From positions 2,914,001-2,978,000 of the forward strand of contig NZ_JACHMO010000001.1 of assembly GCF_014205015.1 (NCBI RefSeq): a DNA stretch of 64,000 nt. Direction: 5' to 3'. Below are positions 24,101-32,942 of this stretch, piece after piece. The translations under genes and the position numbers were made by a program. The first letter of the stretch is position 1, and every line of letters starts with the position of its first letter. Source of the stretch: Saccharothrix ecbatanensis. GTDB taxonomy: Bacteria; Actinomycetota; Actinomycetes; Mycobacteriales; Pseudonocardiaceae. Under the pieces are notes generated by a model. The model saw nothing but the letters and a program-made list of their open reading frames with translations, did not search any database and was not told where the DNA came from.

Positions 24101-24882
24101 TTCACGACGAACGCCGGGTGGTCGGTGCGGTACATGGCGTACTCCTGGGTCGACACGAAGGTCAGGGTGCGGGCGATGACGTGCTGCACGTCGCCGTCGC
24201 CCTTGCGGAACCAGCCCGACGGGACGCAGTTCTGGGCGTTCGTGGCCGAACCCGGGTTGTACTTCAGGTTCAGGTCGCCCACCACCACGTGCCTCGTCGT
24301 CGAGGAGCCGGTGGGGTCGTGGGCCAGGACCGTCGCGGGCACCAACTCGCGGCACTGCGCCAGCGCCGTCGTGCCGGTCGTGCTGAGGTGCGTGGTGCAG
24401 GCGGTGAAACCACGCACGGCGCTGAGCGCGCAGGCCCAGGCGCGGATCTCGTTGCCGCCGTCCTGGGCCGCGTAGGTGCCCTGACCACCCGACCTGATGC
24501 CCTCCTTGACGATGATCCCGCTGCCGTAGGCGCCACGGCCGGCCGTGCACTGGAGGTTCGAGTTCGTGGACCTGTTCTGCACGAACGCGTACCGGTACGC
24601 GGCGGTCGCGCCCACGGCGGCGGTCAGGCGGGACATGTCGGACAGGCACACCTCGTTCACCGACACCACGTCCGGCAGCCGGCGCTGGATCATCACGACG
24701 GCTTCGTCCACCGCGCGCCCGCCCTGGTAGCAGCCGGCCACGCCGCTGTTGCACAGGTTCAACTGGAGCACCTTGAACGCGGTGGCGGCGGCGGCCGGGA
24801 CCGACAGCAGACCACTCAGCAGGAACACGACCATGAGGGAACCGGCGATCCTGCGCGTGAGGCCCATGCGGACCATGCTCAC
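24088..24882 (-). CDS. Secreted endonuclease/exonuclease/phosphatase-family protein
   Basis: A 264-residue exported protein. An N-terminal signal peptide (RRIAGSLMVVFLLSGLLSVP, then AAAATA) precedes an EEP fold with VLQLNLCNSG (about 38-47, first metal Asn), VVSVNEVC (about 71-78, catalytic Glu), VVVGDLNLKYN (about 198-208, Asp-x-Asn) and TDHPAFVV near the end (catalytic Asp-His). The fold cuts phosphodiesters, so DNase or sphingomyelinase-like activity is possible. Several Cys suggest disulfides. The exact start (GTG 24882 or an ATG within six codons) is uncertain. Confidence 0.85.
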   Translation of the reverse strand: MSMVRMGLTRRIAGSLMVVFLLSGLLSVPAAAATAFKVLQLNLCNSGVAGCYQGGRAVDEAVVMIQRRLPDVVSVNEVCLSDMSRLTAAVGATAAYRYAFVQNRSTNSNLQCTAGRGAYGSGIIVKEGIRSGGQGTYAAQDGGNEIRAWACALSAVRGFTACTTHLSTTGTTALAQCRELVPATVLAHDPTGSSTTRHVVVGDLNLKYNPGSATNAQNCVPSGWFRKGDGDVQHVIARTLTFVSTQEYAMYRTDHPAFVVNYTF

Positions 24883-24952
24883 ATCCGGCCGCGCACCCGC
24901 CGTACCGCCAAGCGGACCCCTGCCGCGCCGGCACTTCGGGACACCGGACCGC

Positions 24953-25771
24953 TCACTTGTTTTGCATGCCGCCGTGGAGGTGCCCGACCTGGATGGTCAT
25001 CCCGCTGTGGCTGCCACCGCTCACGACGTTGGAGGTGACGGTGCCGGCGGGCGTGGGCGGCGTCTCCTGCACGGCCTTCGCCGCGTCGAGGTCCTCCTGG
25101 TACTCGGCGACGCCGTGGGACAGCAGGTCGCCGCTGGGCTTCGGCACGTACAGGTACACCGTGCCGCTGTACTCCTTGATCTGCACGAACCGCGGCACCA
25201 CGCGGGACGCGGACAGCGACGCGAAGCCGGCGGCGAGCACGTCGTCGAACACCCGCTGGGACAGCACCACCGAGAGGAACGTCTGGTCCGGGTCCGACCG
25301 GGTGAGCACGTCCCGGACGGGCTGCGAGTCGAGCAGTCGATGGGTCGTGATCACCGCGCTGCCGACCACCGCCGCGGATCCACCGGGAGGGGCCTCGCGG
25401 ACCGGTCCCACGTTCAGGCTGGCCCGCATCCGCAGGCGCAAGGCCCGGTCACGTGCGCGCAGCCGGGCGTCCCGCTCGGCCAGCTCGTCCTGGAGCGCGT
25501 CGAAGAACCCGCTGACCACGGCGGGCAGGTGACGGGTGTCGAATCCGATACCGACACCGTCCCCGGTGTTGTGCGGGAACAACGCCTCCCGCCACACGTG
25601 ACCGAGCCCGGCGCGTTCGAAGGCGCGGGCGAGGACGTCGGACACGATCTCCACGAGATGAGCCTGACCAGGGTCCGAGTTGGAGCCGAACTCCTTGGTG
25701 TCGACCACCAGCACGGCTCGGTACGGCGGAAGTTCGACCGGGTTGCCGACTTCGACACCGTGATCTGGCAT
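24953..25771 (-). CDS. Nucleotidyl-cyclase-like protein with C-terminal amyloid-signalling-like motif
   Basis: A 272-residue soluble protein. Residues about 18-185 resemble a class-III cyclase-type fold: AVLVVDTKEFG (metal Asp), HNTGDGVGIGFD (GDG hairpin, about 66-77) and LRMRASLNVGPV. The last ~25 residues, SNVVSGGSHSGMTIQVGHLH, fit the Asn-xx-SGG-x-hydrophobic-Gln-x-Gly pattern of bacterial RHIM/PP-like amyloid signalling motifs, which link NLR-type receptors to effectors. No receptor with a matching motif is adjacent. GAGGAGGAACGAC precedes ATG 25771. Conflict-system roles are inference. Confidence 0.7.
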   Translation of the reverse strand: MPDHGVEVGNPVELPPYRAVLVVDTKEFGSNSDPGQAHLVEIVSDVLARAFERAGLGHVWREALFPHNTGDGVGIGFDTRHLPAVVSGFFDALQDELAERDARLRARDRALRLRMRASLNVGPVREAPPGGSAAVVGSAVITTHRLLDSQPVRDVLTRSDPDQTFLSVVLSQRVFDDVLAAGFASLSASRVVPRFVQIKEYSGTVYLYVPKPSGDLLSHGVAEYQEDLDAAKAVQETPPTPAGTVTSNVVSGGSHSGMTIQVGHLHGGMQNK

Positions 25772-25792
25772 GTCGTTCCTCCTCGGAACACT

Positions 25793-25804
25793 TCACGAAC
25801 GTGA
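25793..25804. promoter_or_regulatory. Palindrome in the divergent cyclase-like/kinase promoter
   Basis: TCACGAACGTGA is a 5-2-5 inverted repeat in the 60-bp gap between the cyclase-like gene and the histidine kinase. It may be an operator for either gene. Confidence 0.35.
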
Positions 25805-25831
25805 CCCGGCTAGTTATCCCACAATGCGAGC

Positions 25832-27019
25832 GTGGAAGCAGCGAAGACACGGCCCGGCGGGCGTCCGAGGAAGCGCGGAACCCCCAGGTTGACCATGGTG
25901 TTGGGGGTCCAGCACAGTGGTGGCGTGCAGTGGGCGTTGAGCGTTCTGACCGTGATCGCGTACGCGACGCTGCCGCTTGGCTCGGCGAGCTACGAGCAGG
26001 AACTCGTGCCGACGCTGCTGGTCGGGCTGGTGTACGCGCTGATCGCGATCTTCGGCTTCCAGTGGGTCCAGCGGCGCGGCCGGGCGTTCGCCGTGGCGTA
26101 CGCGTGCGTCCAGGTGCCGCTGGGCTTCCTGCTGTTCTCGCTGTCGGGGGCGGCGGTCGGCGCCGTGCTGCTGCTCGTCGTCCTGGTGTCGCAGAGCGTG
26201 TTGCTGCTGCCGACGCCGGGCGCGGCCGTAGTCGCCGCCGTCATCCCGCTGATCCACGTGAACATGGACTGGCCCGACGGGCTGCGGGAAGGGCTCAACA
26301 CCCTGGCCGTCACCACGTTCACGCTGGTCGTGACGTTGCTGCTAGTGCGTGAGCAGCGTGCCAGGGCGGAGCTGGCGGCGGCCAACGAGCAGCTGCGCGG
26401 GTACGCGGCCCAGGCCGAACAGTTGGCGACCACGCAGGAGCGCAACCGGCTCGCCCGGGACATCCACGACGGGTTGGGCCACCACCTGACCGTCGTGCAG
26501 ATGCTGCTCCAAGCCGCGCGTGCGGTGATCGGCACCGCCGACCCGGACCGGCTCGACTCGATGCTGGCCAAGGCTCAGGACCAGTCGAAACAGGCGCTGG
26601 CGGAGGTCCGCCGCTCGGTCGCCGCGCTGCGCGAACCCCGATCGGAGCCGCTGGTGGACGCGTTGCGGGCGTTGGCGGGCGAGGCGGTCGTGCCGACCGA
26701 GGTGGAGGTCCACGGCGCGGCCCGCGCGATCCGGGCCGAAGTCGAGGAATCGCTGTTCCGGGCTGCCCAGGAGGGGTTGACCAACGTGCGGAAGCACGCG
26801 GGCGCTTCGACAGCGACCGTCGTGCTGGACTTCGACCGCGACGACGTGGTCCGACTGGAGGTCCGTGACGACGGCTGCGGGCTGCGTGAGGACGTGCCGC
26901 CGGACGCCGGGTACGGCCTGATCGGGCTTCGGGAACGGGTGGCGAACCTGGGCGGGCAGGTGGCCGTCGACTCCGCCGCCGGGCGCGGTCTGACGCTGAC
27001 GGTCGAGGTGCCGGCATGA
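25832..27019 (+). CDS. NarL-type sensor histidine kinase
   Basis: A 395-residue membrane kinase. About five hydrophobic helices (residues 30-160) are followed by a coiled coil and the HisKA_3 box RNRLARDIHDGLGHHLTVVQ with the phospho-accepting His. A short HATPase domain has NVRKHAGAST and DDGCGLRE and ends with a GRGLTLTVEVP tail. No extracytoplasmic sensor domain is visible, so sensing is likely within or near the membrane. Its TGA overlaps the response-regulator ATG (ATGA), giving a clear two-component pair. The start (GTG 25832 or ATG 25893) is uncertain. Confidence 0.93.
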   Translation: MEAAKTRPGGRPRKRGTPRLTMVLGVQHSGGVQWALSVLTVIAYATLPLGSASYEQELVPTLLVGLVYALIAIFGFQWVQRRGRAFAVAYACVQVPLGFLLFSLSGAAVGAVLLLVVLVSQSVLLLPTPGAAVVAAVIPLIHVNMDWPDGLREGLNTLAVTTFTLVVTLLLVREQRARAELAAANEQLRGYAAQAEQLATTQERNRLARDIHDGLGHHLTVVQMLLQAARAVIGTADPDRLDSMLAKAQDQSKQALAEVRRSVAALREPRSEPLVDALRALAGEAVVPTEVEVHGAARAIRAEVEESLFRAAQEGLTNVRKHAGASTATVVLDFDRDDVVRLEVRDDGCGLREDVPPDAGYGLIGLRERVANLGGQVAVDSAAGRGLTLTVEVPA

Positions 27020-27681
27020 GCGCGTCGGAGTCCGCCGTGCGGGTGCTGATCGTGGACGACCAGGCGTTGTTCCGGGAGGCGTTGGCGACGTTGCTGGAGG
27101 TGCAGCCGGAGATCGAGGTGGTCGGCGAGGCCGGCAACGGCGAGGAGGCCGTGCGGCGGTGCGCCGAGTTGCGTCCCGACGTGGTGCTGATGGACCTGCG
27201 CATGCCGGTGCTGGACGGCATCGCGGCGACCGACCGGCTGCGGGTGGAGCAGCCGGGGGTTCGGGTGCTGGCGCTGACCACGTTCGACGACGACGCGGAC
27301 GTGTTCGCGGCGCTGCGGGCGGGCGCGGTCGGGTACCTGCTCAAGGACGTGTCGTCGGCCCGGCTGGTGGAGGCGCTGGTGGCCGCACGGCGCGGGGAGT
27401 CAGTGCTCCAGCCGTCGGTCGCGGCCAAGCTCGTGGCCAGGGTCGCCCGACTGCCGCAGGAGGACGTTCCGGTGCGGCAACCGATGGCCGTGCCGCTGTC
27501 GGAACGTGAACTCGACGTGGTCCGGCTGCTCGCCGAGGGGCGCAGCAACCGCGAGATCGCGGGCAGCCTGTTCCTGGCCGAGGGCACCGTGAAGAACCTC
27601 GTCACCAGCGTGTTGTCCAAGCTCCAGGTGCGTGACCGCACGCAGGCGGCGTTGCGGGCACGGGAACTCGGCCTGTGCTGA
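27016..27681 (+). CDS. NarL/LuxR-type response regulator
   Basis: A 221-residue DNA-binding regulator. The receiver domain (about 9-125) has the acidic pair VDDQALFRE, the phospho-Asp in DVVLMDLRMPVLDG, and the conserved Lys in YLLKDVSS. The C-terminal LuxR helix-turn-helix is SERELDVVRLLAEGRSNREI, then GTVKNLVTSVLSKL. It overlaps the kinase gene by 4 bp. The inverted repeat at 27688-27710, just before the next operon, is a candidate binding site. Confidence 0.95.
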   Translation: MSASESAVRVLIVDDQALFREALATLLEVQPEIEVVGEAGNGEEAVRRCAELRPDVVLMDLRMPVLDGIAATDRLRVEQPGVRVLALTTFDDDADVFAALRAGAVGYLLKDVSSARLVEALVAARRGESVLQPSVAAKLVARVARLPQEDVPVRQPMAVPLSERELDVVRLLAEGRSNREIAGSLFLAEGTVKNLVTSVLSKLQVRDRTQAALRARELGLC

Positions 27682-27687
27682 CCGCCG

Positions 27688-27710
27688 GGGTCATGCCGCG
27701 CACATGACCC
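27688..27710. promoter_or_regulatory. Inverted repeat between the two-component genes and the membrane/DJ-1 operon
   Basis: GGGTCATG (27688-27695) and CATGACCC (27703-27710) form a perfect 8-bp dyad with a 7-bp spacer, followed by another CATGACC at 27715-27721. It could be a response-regulator site for the downstream operon or a weak terminator of the regulator gene. Confidence 0.45.
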
Positions 27711-27795
27711 GACTCATGACCTTCGGCACCTGACCTGGCGTCGCTGACGGCCGACGATCTCCGTAGCACTGAAAGCCCGCTACGGAGGAGGCGTC

Positions 27796-28218
27796 ATGAA
27801 TCCCGAACAGACGATAACCACAACCCGTCGGACCGAGCCCGAGCCGAAGACGCGCGCAGTGTGGCGGTTCACCCGGCACTTCCTGGAGATGGTCGTCGCC
27901 ATGGTGGCCGGGATGGTCGTCCTGGAGCCGGTCTGGTCGTTCGTGTGGCCCGGTTTGGCGGAGGTCGTGACGGCGCACGTGCTGGTGATGGCCACGAACA
28001 TGTCGCTGGGCATGGCTTTGTGGATGCGGATCCGCCGCCACGGCTGGGCCGGCATCGCCGAGATGTCCGCCGCGATGTACGTGCCTTTCCTGGTGCTGCT
28101 GCCGTTCCACTGGGCCGGACCGCTGTCCGGGATGGCGCTGATGACCGCCGGCCACGTGCTGATGGTCCCCGCCATGCTGGTCGCGATGCTGCGCCGTCGG
28201 CACGAATACGGGTGCTGA
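27796..28218 (+). CDS. Met-rich four-helix membrane protein of unknown function
   Basis: A 140-residue integral membrane protein with a polar N-terminal tail and about four hydrophobic helices. The helices are unusually rich in Met and carry His and Glu: HFLEMVVAMVAGMVVLEPVW, HVLVMATNMSLGMALWM, EMSAAMYVPF, GMALMTAGHVLMVPAMLVAM. That pattern could bind a soft metal, but this is speculation. I do not recognise a characterised family. CGGAGGAGGCGTC precedes ATG 27796, and the next gene starts 3 bp after the stop, so the two form an operon. Confidence 0.7.
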   Translation: MNPEQTITTTRRTEPEPKTRAVWRFTRHFLEMVVAMVAGMVVLEPVWSFVWPGLAEVVTAHVLVMATNMSLGMALWMRIRRHGWAGIAEMSAAMYVPFLVLLPFHWAGPLSGMALMTAGHVLMVPAMLVAMLRRRHEYGC

Positions 28219-28221
28219 GCG

Positions 28222-29580
28222 ATGCGAACCGTTCTCCGGATTACCGGCACCGCACTGGTGTTCCTGCTCGCCGCCCTGGCGCTCCCCACCGCTCTCGGCA
28301 CGCCGACCGCCTTGGGTGCGTTCGACGACCTGTACGCGCCGCGAACCGACAGTGCGTCACCGCCTTCGTCGCCGGTGGCGCACGACCCCGCCAAGCCGAC
28401 GGCCGTGGTCGTGGTGGGCGACCATGGCGCTGTCGTCTCGGACACCCTTGCTCCCTACGAAATCCTGGCCACGACGGGCGCGTTCAACGTCTACACGGTC
28501 GCGCCCACCGGTCACCCGGTTCCGCTCACCGGCGGGCTGGACCTGGTGCCGGACCTGAGCTTCACGGAACTCGACGGCCTGCTCGGCACTTCGCCCGACG
28601 TGGTCGTGGTGCCCGCCCTGCCGGACGTCGGTGAGAGCACGTCGAAGCCGGTCATGGACTGGCTCGCCCGGCAGGCCGCCGGCGGATCGCTGGTGTTGGG
28701 CATCTGCAACGGATCACGGGTGCTCGCGGCGGCCGGGGTGCTCGACGGACGTCCGGCCACCTCGCACTGGCTCCGCATCGACGCCGCCGAAGACCTCTAC
28801 CCGGCCGTCGACTGGGTCCGGGGCACGCGGTACGTGGACGACGGCGATGTCATCACCACGGCGGGCATCCTGTCGGGCATCGACGGCACGCTGCACGTGG
28901 TCGAACGGCTCGTCGGGCCGGAGGCGGCGGCACGGGCGGCGGACGTGGTCGGCTGGCGTCACTTCCGGCCCGGCACTCCGGCTCCGATGGCGCAGGCGCA
29001 AGTCGAACCGGCCGACGCCGTGGTCGCGTTCAACACCGCTTTCCGGTGGGACCGGTCCACTGCCGGCGTGCTGCTCACCGACGGGGTCGGGGAGATCGAG
29101 CTTGCTTCGGTGTACGACACGTACGGGCAGTCGTTGGCCGTACGGACGGTGGCCGTCAGCCTCGACGCCGCGCCGGTCCGGTCCCGACATGGGCTGACGT
29201 TCATGCCTCGGGCAGCGCCGACGGGCGATCTCGACCGGCTGGTGGTGCCGGGCGCGTCGGCCTCGGACCGTCGTGCGGCGGACCGGTACGCCGAACTCGC
29301 GCCGGTCTACCTCCACGGCGAGCCCGGTTTCCCGTTCGACGGCGTGCTGCGCGACCTCGCGCACACCACGGACGTGGCCACGGCGGTGTGGACGGCGAAG
29401 GTGTTGGAGTACCCGATCGACCACCTCGCGCTCACCGGCTCGGCTTGGCCGTGGACCCTCACCCTCCGACCGTTCTCGCTCGCCGCGCTGGGTGTGTTGG
29501 CGGCGCTTGGTCTCATGCGCGCGGTCCACGGCGGACGGACGGGCCACCTTCTTTCGCCGCCCCACCCTCACGTAGCGTGA
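28222..29580 (+). CDS. Membrane-anchored tandem DJ-1/PfpI (GATase1-like) protein
   Basis: A 452-residue protein with an N-terminal signal/anchor helix, two DJ-1/PfpI-type domains and a C-terminal membrane helix (FSLAALGVLAALGLMRAV). Domain 1 (about 55-250) has AVVVVGDHGAVVSDTLAPYE and the nucleophile elbow LGICNGSRVLAAAGVLDG with Cys. Domain 2 (about 265-400) resembles VLLTDGVGEIELASVYDTY but lacks an equivalent Cys, so it looks inactive. GlxA/AraC-like regulators share this fold, but no HTH is present. It follows the Met-rich membrane gene by 3 bp. Confidence 0.8.
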   Translation: MRTVLRITGTALVFLLAALALPTALGTPTALGAFDDLYAPRTDSASPPSSPVAHDPAKPTAVVVVGDHGAVVSDTLAPYEILATTGAFNVYTVAPTGHPVPLTGGLDLVPDLSFTELDGLLGTSPDVVVVPALPDVGESTSKPVMDWLARQAAGGSLVLGICNGSRVLAAAGVLDGRPATSHWLRIDAAEDLYPAVDWVRGTRYVDDGDVITTAGILSGIDGTLHVVERLVGPEAAARAADVVGWRHFRPGTPAPMAQAQVEPADAVVAFNTAFRWDRSTAGVLLTDGVGEIELASVYDTYGQSLAVRTVAVSLDAAPVRSRHGLTFMPRAAPTGDLDRLVVPGASASDRRAADRYAELAPVYLHGEPGFPFDGVLRDLAHTTDVATAVWTAKVLEYPIDHLALTGSAWPWTLTLRPFSLAALGVLAALGLMRAVHGGRTGHLLSPPHPHVA

Positions 29581-29584
29581 GGGT

Positions 29585-31267
29585 GTGACCATGGCTCGAA
29601 CCTCCGCCCCTCCGCCGCCCCTCGCCCCCGACGCGCTGCGCGTCACCGCCCTGGGAGGGCTCGGTGAAATCGGCCGCAACATGACCGTGTTCGAGCACGA
29701 CGGCAAACTGCTGATCGTGGACTGCGGGGTGTTGTTCCCCGAAGAACACCAGCCCGGCGTCGACGTCATCCTCCCCGACTGGACCAGCCTCCGGAACCGC
29801 CTCGCCGACATCGTCGCCGTCGTGTTGACCCACGGCCACGAAGACCACATCGGCGGCGTCCCCTACCTGCTCCGCGAACGCCCCGACATCCCCATCATCG
29901 GCTCCCGCCTCACGTTGAGCCTGCTCCGCGCGAAGCTGGTCGAGCACCGCATCGTCCCCGTCACCGTCGAGGTCGCCGAAGGCCAGGAACTCACCCGCGG
30001 GCCGTTCGACCTGGAATTCCTCGCCGTCAACCACTCCATCCCGGATGGTCTGGCGATCGCCATCCGCACCGCCGCCGGCCTCGTCCTGCACACCGGCGAC
30101 TTCAAAATGGACCAATTCCCCCTCGACGGCCGCATCACCGACCTGCGCGGCTTCGCCCGCCTCGGCGAAGAAGGCGTCGACCTGTTCCTCGTCGACTCCA
30201 CCAACGCCGACGTCCCCGGCTTCACCACCGCCGAACGCGACCTCGCCCCCGCCATCGACGAAGTGTTCCGCACCACCCCCCGCCGCGTCGTCGTGTCCAG
30301 CTTCGCAAGCCACGTCCACCGCATCCAACAGGTCCTCGACGCCGCCCACACCCACGGCCGCAAAGTCGCCTTCGTCGGCCGCTCCATGGTCCGCAACATG
30401 GCCGTCGCCACCGAACTCGGCTACCTCAAAGTCCCGCCGGGGCTCGTCGTGGACATCAAACGCATGGACCGCATGCCCCCCAACCAGGTCACCCTCGTCT
30501 GCACCGGATCCCAGGGCGAACCGATGGCGGCACTGTCCCGGATGGCCAGCGGCGACCACTCCATCCAGGTCGAGGAAGGCGACACCGTGCTCCTCGCCAG
30601 CTCGCTGATCCCCGGCAACGAGAACGCCATCTACCGCGTCATCAACGGCCTCACCGACCTCGGCGCCAAAGTCGTCCACAAGGGCAACGCCAAGGTCCAC
30701 GTCTCCGGACACGCCAGCGCCGGCGAACTCGTCTACTGCTACAACATCGTCCAACCCGCCAACGTGCTACCCGTCCACGGCGAAGCCCGACACCTGCGCG
30801 CCAACGCCGAACTCGCCGTCCGCACCGGCGTCGACCGGGCCCGCGTCCCCATCGCCGCCAACGGCGACGTCATCGACCTCCAGGACGGACGCGTCACCGT
30901 CACCGGACGCGTCGAAGTCCACAACATCTACGTCGACGGACAAACCGTCGGCGGCGTCACCGAAGCCTCCCTCGCCCAACGCCGCACCCTCGGCGAAGAA
31001 GGCGTCATCACCATCGTCGCCCTCATCGACACCGACACCGGCCACCTCGCCGAACCACCCGACTACATCGCCCACGGCTTCGAACACGACGGCGGCACCT
31101 TCACACCCGCCACCACCGCCATCGAACGATCCCTCGCCGGCGCAGCCGAACGCGGCGTCAAGAACATCGAAGAACTCGAACGACTCATCGGACGCGAAGT
31201 CCAGATGTGGGCCCAACGCACCTACCGCCGCCGCCCCGTCGTCATCCCCGTCGTCGTCGAGGCGTGA
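29585..31267 (+). CDS. rnj: Ribonuclease J
   Basis: A 560-residue beta-lactamase-fold RNase with 5'-exonuclease and endonuclease activity in mRNA decay and rRNA maturation. The zinc motif THGHEDHIGG (about 81-90), HTGDFKMDQ, the beta-CASP segment SFASHVHRIQQVLDAA and VHVSGHASAGEL are all present, with the C-terminal dimerisation domain ending in RRRPVVIPVV. Glu is mostly GAA and Pro mostly CCC in this gene, a bias less marked in its neighbours. GTG 29585 or ATG 29591 could start it; GTGAGGGT lies upstream. Confidence 0.95.
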   Translation: MTMARTSAPPPPLAPDALRVTALGGLGEIGRNMTVFEHDGKLLIVDCGVLFPEEHQPGVDVILPDWTSLRNRLADIVAVVLTHGHEDHIGGVPYLLRERPDIPIIGSRLTLSLLRAKLVEHRIVPVTVEVAEGQELTRGPFDLEFLAVNHSIPDGLAIAIRTAAGLVLHTGDFKMDQFPLDGRITDLRGFARLGEEGVDLFLVDSTNADVPGFTTAERDLAPAIDEVFRTTPRRVVVSSFASHVHRIQQVLDAAHTHGRKVAFVGRSMVRNMAVATELGYLKVPPGLVVDIKRMDRMPPNQVTLVCTGSQGEPMAALSRMASGDHSIQVEEGDTVLLASSLIPGNENAIYRVINGLTDLGAKVVHKGNAKVHVSGHASAGELVYCYNIVQPANVLPVHGEARHLRANAELAVRTGVDRARVPIAANGDVIDLQDGRVTVTGRVEVHNIYVDGQTVGGVTEASLAQRRTLGEEGVITIVALIDTDTGHLAEPPDYIAHGFEHDGGTFTPATTAIERSLAGAAERGVKNIEELERLIGREVQMWAQRTYRRRPVVIPVVVEA

Positions 31268-31301
31268 TTCCGGTGGTGCCGAACCGGGTAACCGCCACCC
31301 C

Positions 31302-32942
31302 ATGGTGGAACGCTGGTACCGCAACGGGCTGATCTACTCGCTGGACGTGTGTCTGTTCCAGGATTCCAACGGTGACGGCACCGGTGACATCCCTGGCCTG
31401 GTCAGCAGACTGGACTACCTGTCCCGGCTCGGCGTGACCGCGATCTGGGTCAGCCCGTTCCACCCCTCGCCACGCCGTGATGGCGGCTACGACATCACCG
31501 ACTACTACGGCGTGGACCAGCGTCTGGGCAGCCTGGGCGATTTCGCGGAACTGCTCGCCGAGGCCGACGAACGCGGGCTGCGGGTGGTGATCGACCTGGT
31601 GTTCAACCACACCAGCGATCAGCACCCGTGGTTCAGATCCGCCCGCGCCGACCCCGATTCGCCCTACCGGGACTGGTACGTCTGGTCCACCGACGAACCC
31701 GCCGACCGCTGGGGCGGCCCGGTGTTCCCCGGTGCGGAGAAGGGCATCTGGACCTGGGACGAGCAGGCCGAAGCCTGGTACCGGCACCGGTTCTACCGCT
31801 TCCAACCCGATCTGAACACCGATCATCCCGCCGTGCGCGCCGAACTGCACAAGATCATGGCGTTCTGGCTGCGGTTGGGGGTCGCCGGTTTCCGGATCGA
31901 CGCCGCGCCCATGCTGATCGAGTCGCGCTCTCGGCGACGGCGTGACTACGCACTGCTGCACGACATCAGGGAAACCGTGTCGTGGCAACGGCAGGACGCC
32001 GTGCTGCTGGCCGAGGCGAACGTCGACCGGGACGAGTTGATCGAGTACTTCGGCGCGGCCGACGGTCGGGCGAGCCGCGCCATGATGGTGTTCGCGTTCC
32101 GGCTCAACCAGTCCATGATGCTGGCGCTGGCCCGCCAGGACGCCCGTCCGATCGCCACCGCTCTGGCCGACCTGCCGGATCTGCCGGGCCACGGGCAGTG
32201 GGCGACGTTCCTGCGCAACCACGACGAGGTCGACCTCAGCGGCCTTGCCGACGACGAGCGCCGGGACGTTTTCGCCGCTTTCGGGCCGGAGCCGGAGATG
32301 CAGGCGTACGGGCGCGGGATACGTCGTCGCCTGGCGTGCATGCTCGGCGGCGACCGGCGTCGGCTGGAACTGGCCTACAGCCTGCAACTGAGCATGCCCG
32401 GCACGCCGGTGATCCGGTACGGCGACGAGATCGGCATGGGGGAAGACCTGTCGCTGCGTGAACGTGAGGCGATCCGCACGCCGATGCAGTGGACCGACAC
32501 GGCGAACGCGGGCTTCTCCCGTGCCGCGTCGGAACAGCTGATCGCGCCCGTGATCAGCGACGGTCCGAGCGGGCACAAGCACGTCAACGTGCTCAGCCAG
32601 CGGCGTGACCCGAACAGCCTGCTGACGTGGTTCGAGCGGATGCTGCACACCCGGAGGGAGTGCGAGGAGATCGGTGTGGGCGAGCACAAGGTGATCGACA
32701 CCGGTGTGCCGCACGTCCTGGTCCACACCGCGCACGGCCCGCACGGCGCGATCCTGTTCGCGCACAACCTCTCACCCGACCCGTGCAACGTCAGCATCCC
32801 GCCCCTGCCCGGCGAACGGCACCGGCCGCTGACCCTCGCGTCCGACATGGGCTACGACGACGATGACGTGGACCTCCTGTCACTCGACCTCACCGGCTAC
32901 GGCTACCGCTGGCTGCGGCTCAACCACACGCCGTGGGACTAG
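31302..32942 (+). CDS. GH13 alpha-glucosyltransferase/amylase, trehalose-synthase-like
   Basis: A 546-residue GH13 enzyme. Conserved regions in order are VIDLVFNHTSDQHPWF, GFRIDAAP (nucleophile Asp, about 190-197), LLAEANV (acid/base Glu, about 228-234) and FLRNHDEVD (transition-state Asp, about 305-313). The N-terminal WYRNGLIYSLDVCLFQDSNG, followed by GDGTGDIPGL, resembles TreS, which isomerises maltose and trehalose, but TreS-like proteins of other specificity exist. No maltokinase or GlgE is adjacent. Its last 4 bp overlap the convergent monooxygenase gene. Confidence 0.88.
   Translation: MVERWYRNGLIYSLDVCLFQDSNGDGTGDIPGLVSRLDYLSRLGVTAIWVSPFHPSPRRDGGYDITDYYGVDQRLGSLGDFAELLAEADERGLRVVIDLVFNHTSDQHPWFRSARADPDSPYRDWYVWSTDEPADRWGGPVFPGAEKGIWTWDEQAEAWYRHRFYRFQPDLNTDHPAVRAELHKIMAFWLRLGVAGFRIDAAPMLIESRSRRRRDYALLHDIRETVSWQRQDAVLLAEANVDRDELIEYFGAADGRASRAMMVFAFRLNQSMMLALARQDARPIATALADLPDLPGHGQWATFLRNHDEVDLSGLADDERRDVFAAFGPEPEMQAYGRGIRRRLACMLGGDRRRLELAYSLQLSMPGTPVIRYGDEIGMGEDLSLREREAIRTPMQWTDTANAGFSRAASEQLIAPVISDGPSGHKHVNVLSQRRDPNSLLTWFERMLHTRRECEEIGVGEHKVIDTGVPHVLVHTAHGPHGAILFAHNLSPDPCNVSIPPLPGERHRPLTLASDMGYDDDDVDLLSLDLTGYGYRWLRLNHTPWD

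Noticed and set aside
29513..30754. Minus-strand frame opposite RNase J rich in Asp, Val and Gly
   Set aside because: Arises from third-position C bias of RNase J; no ribosome-binding site or family resemblance.
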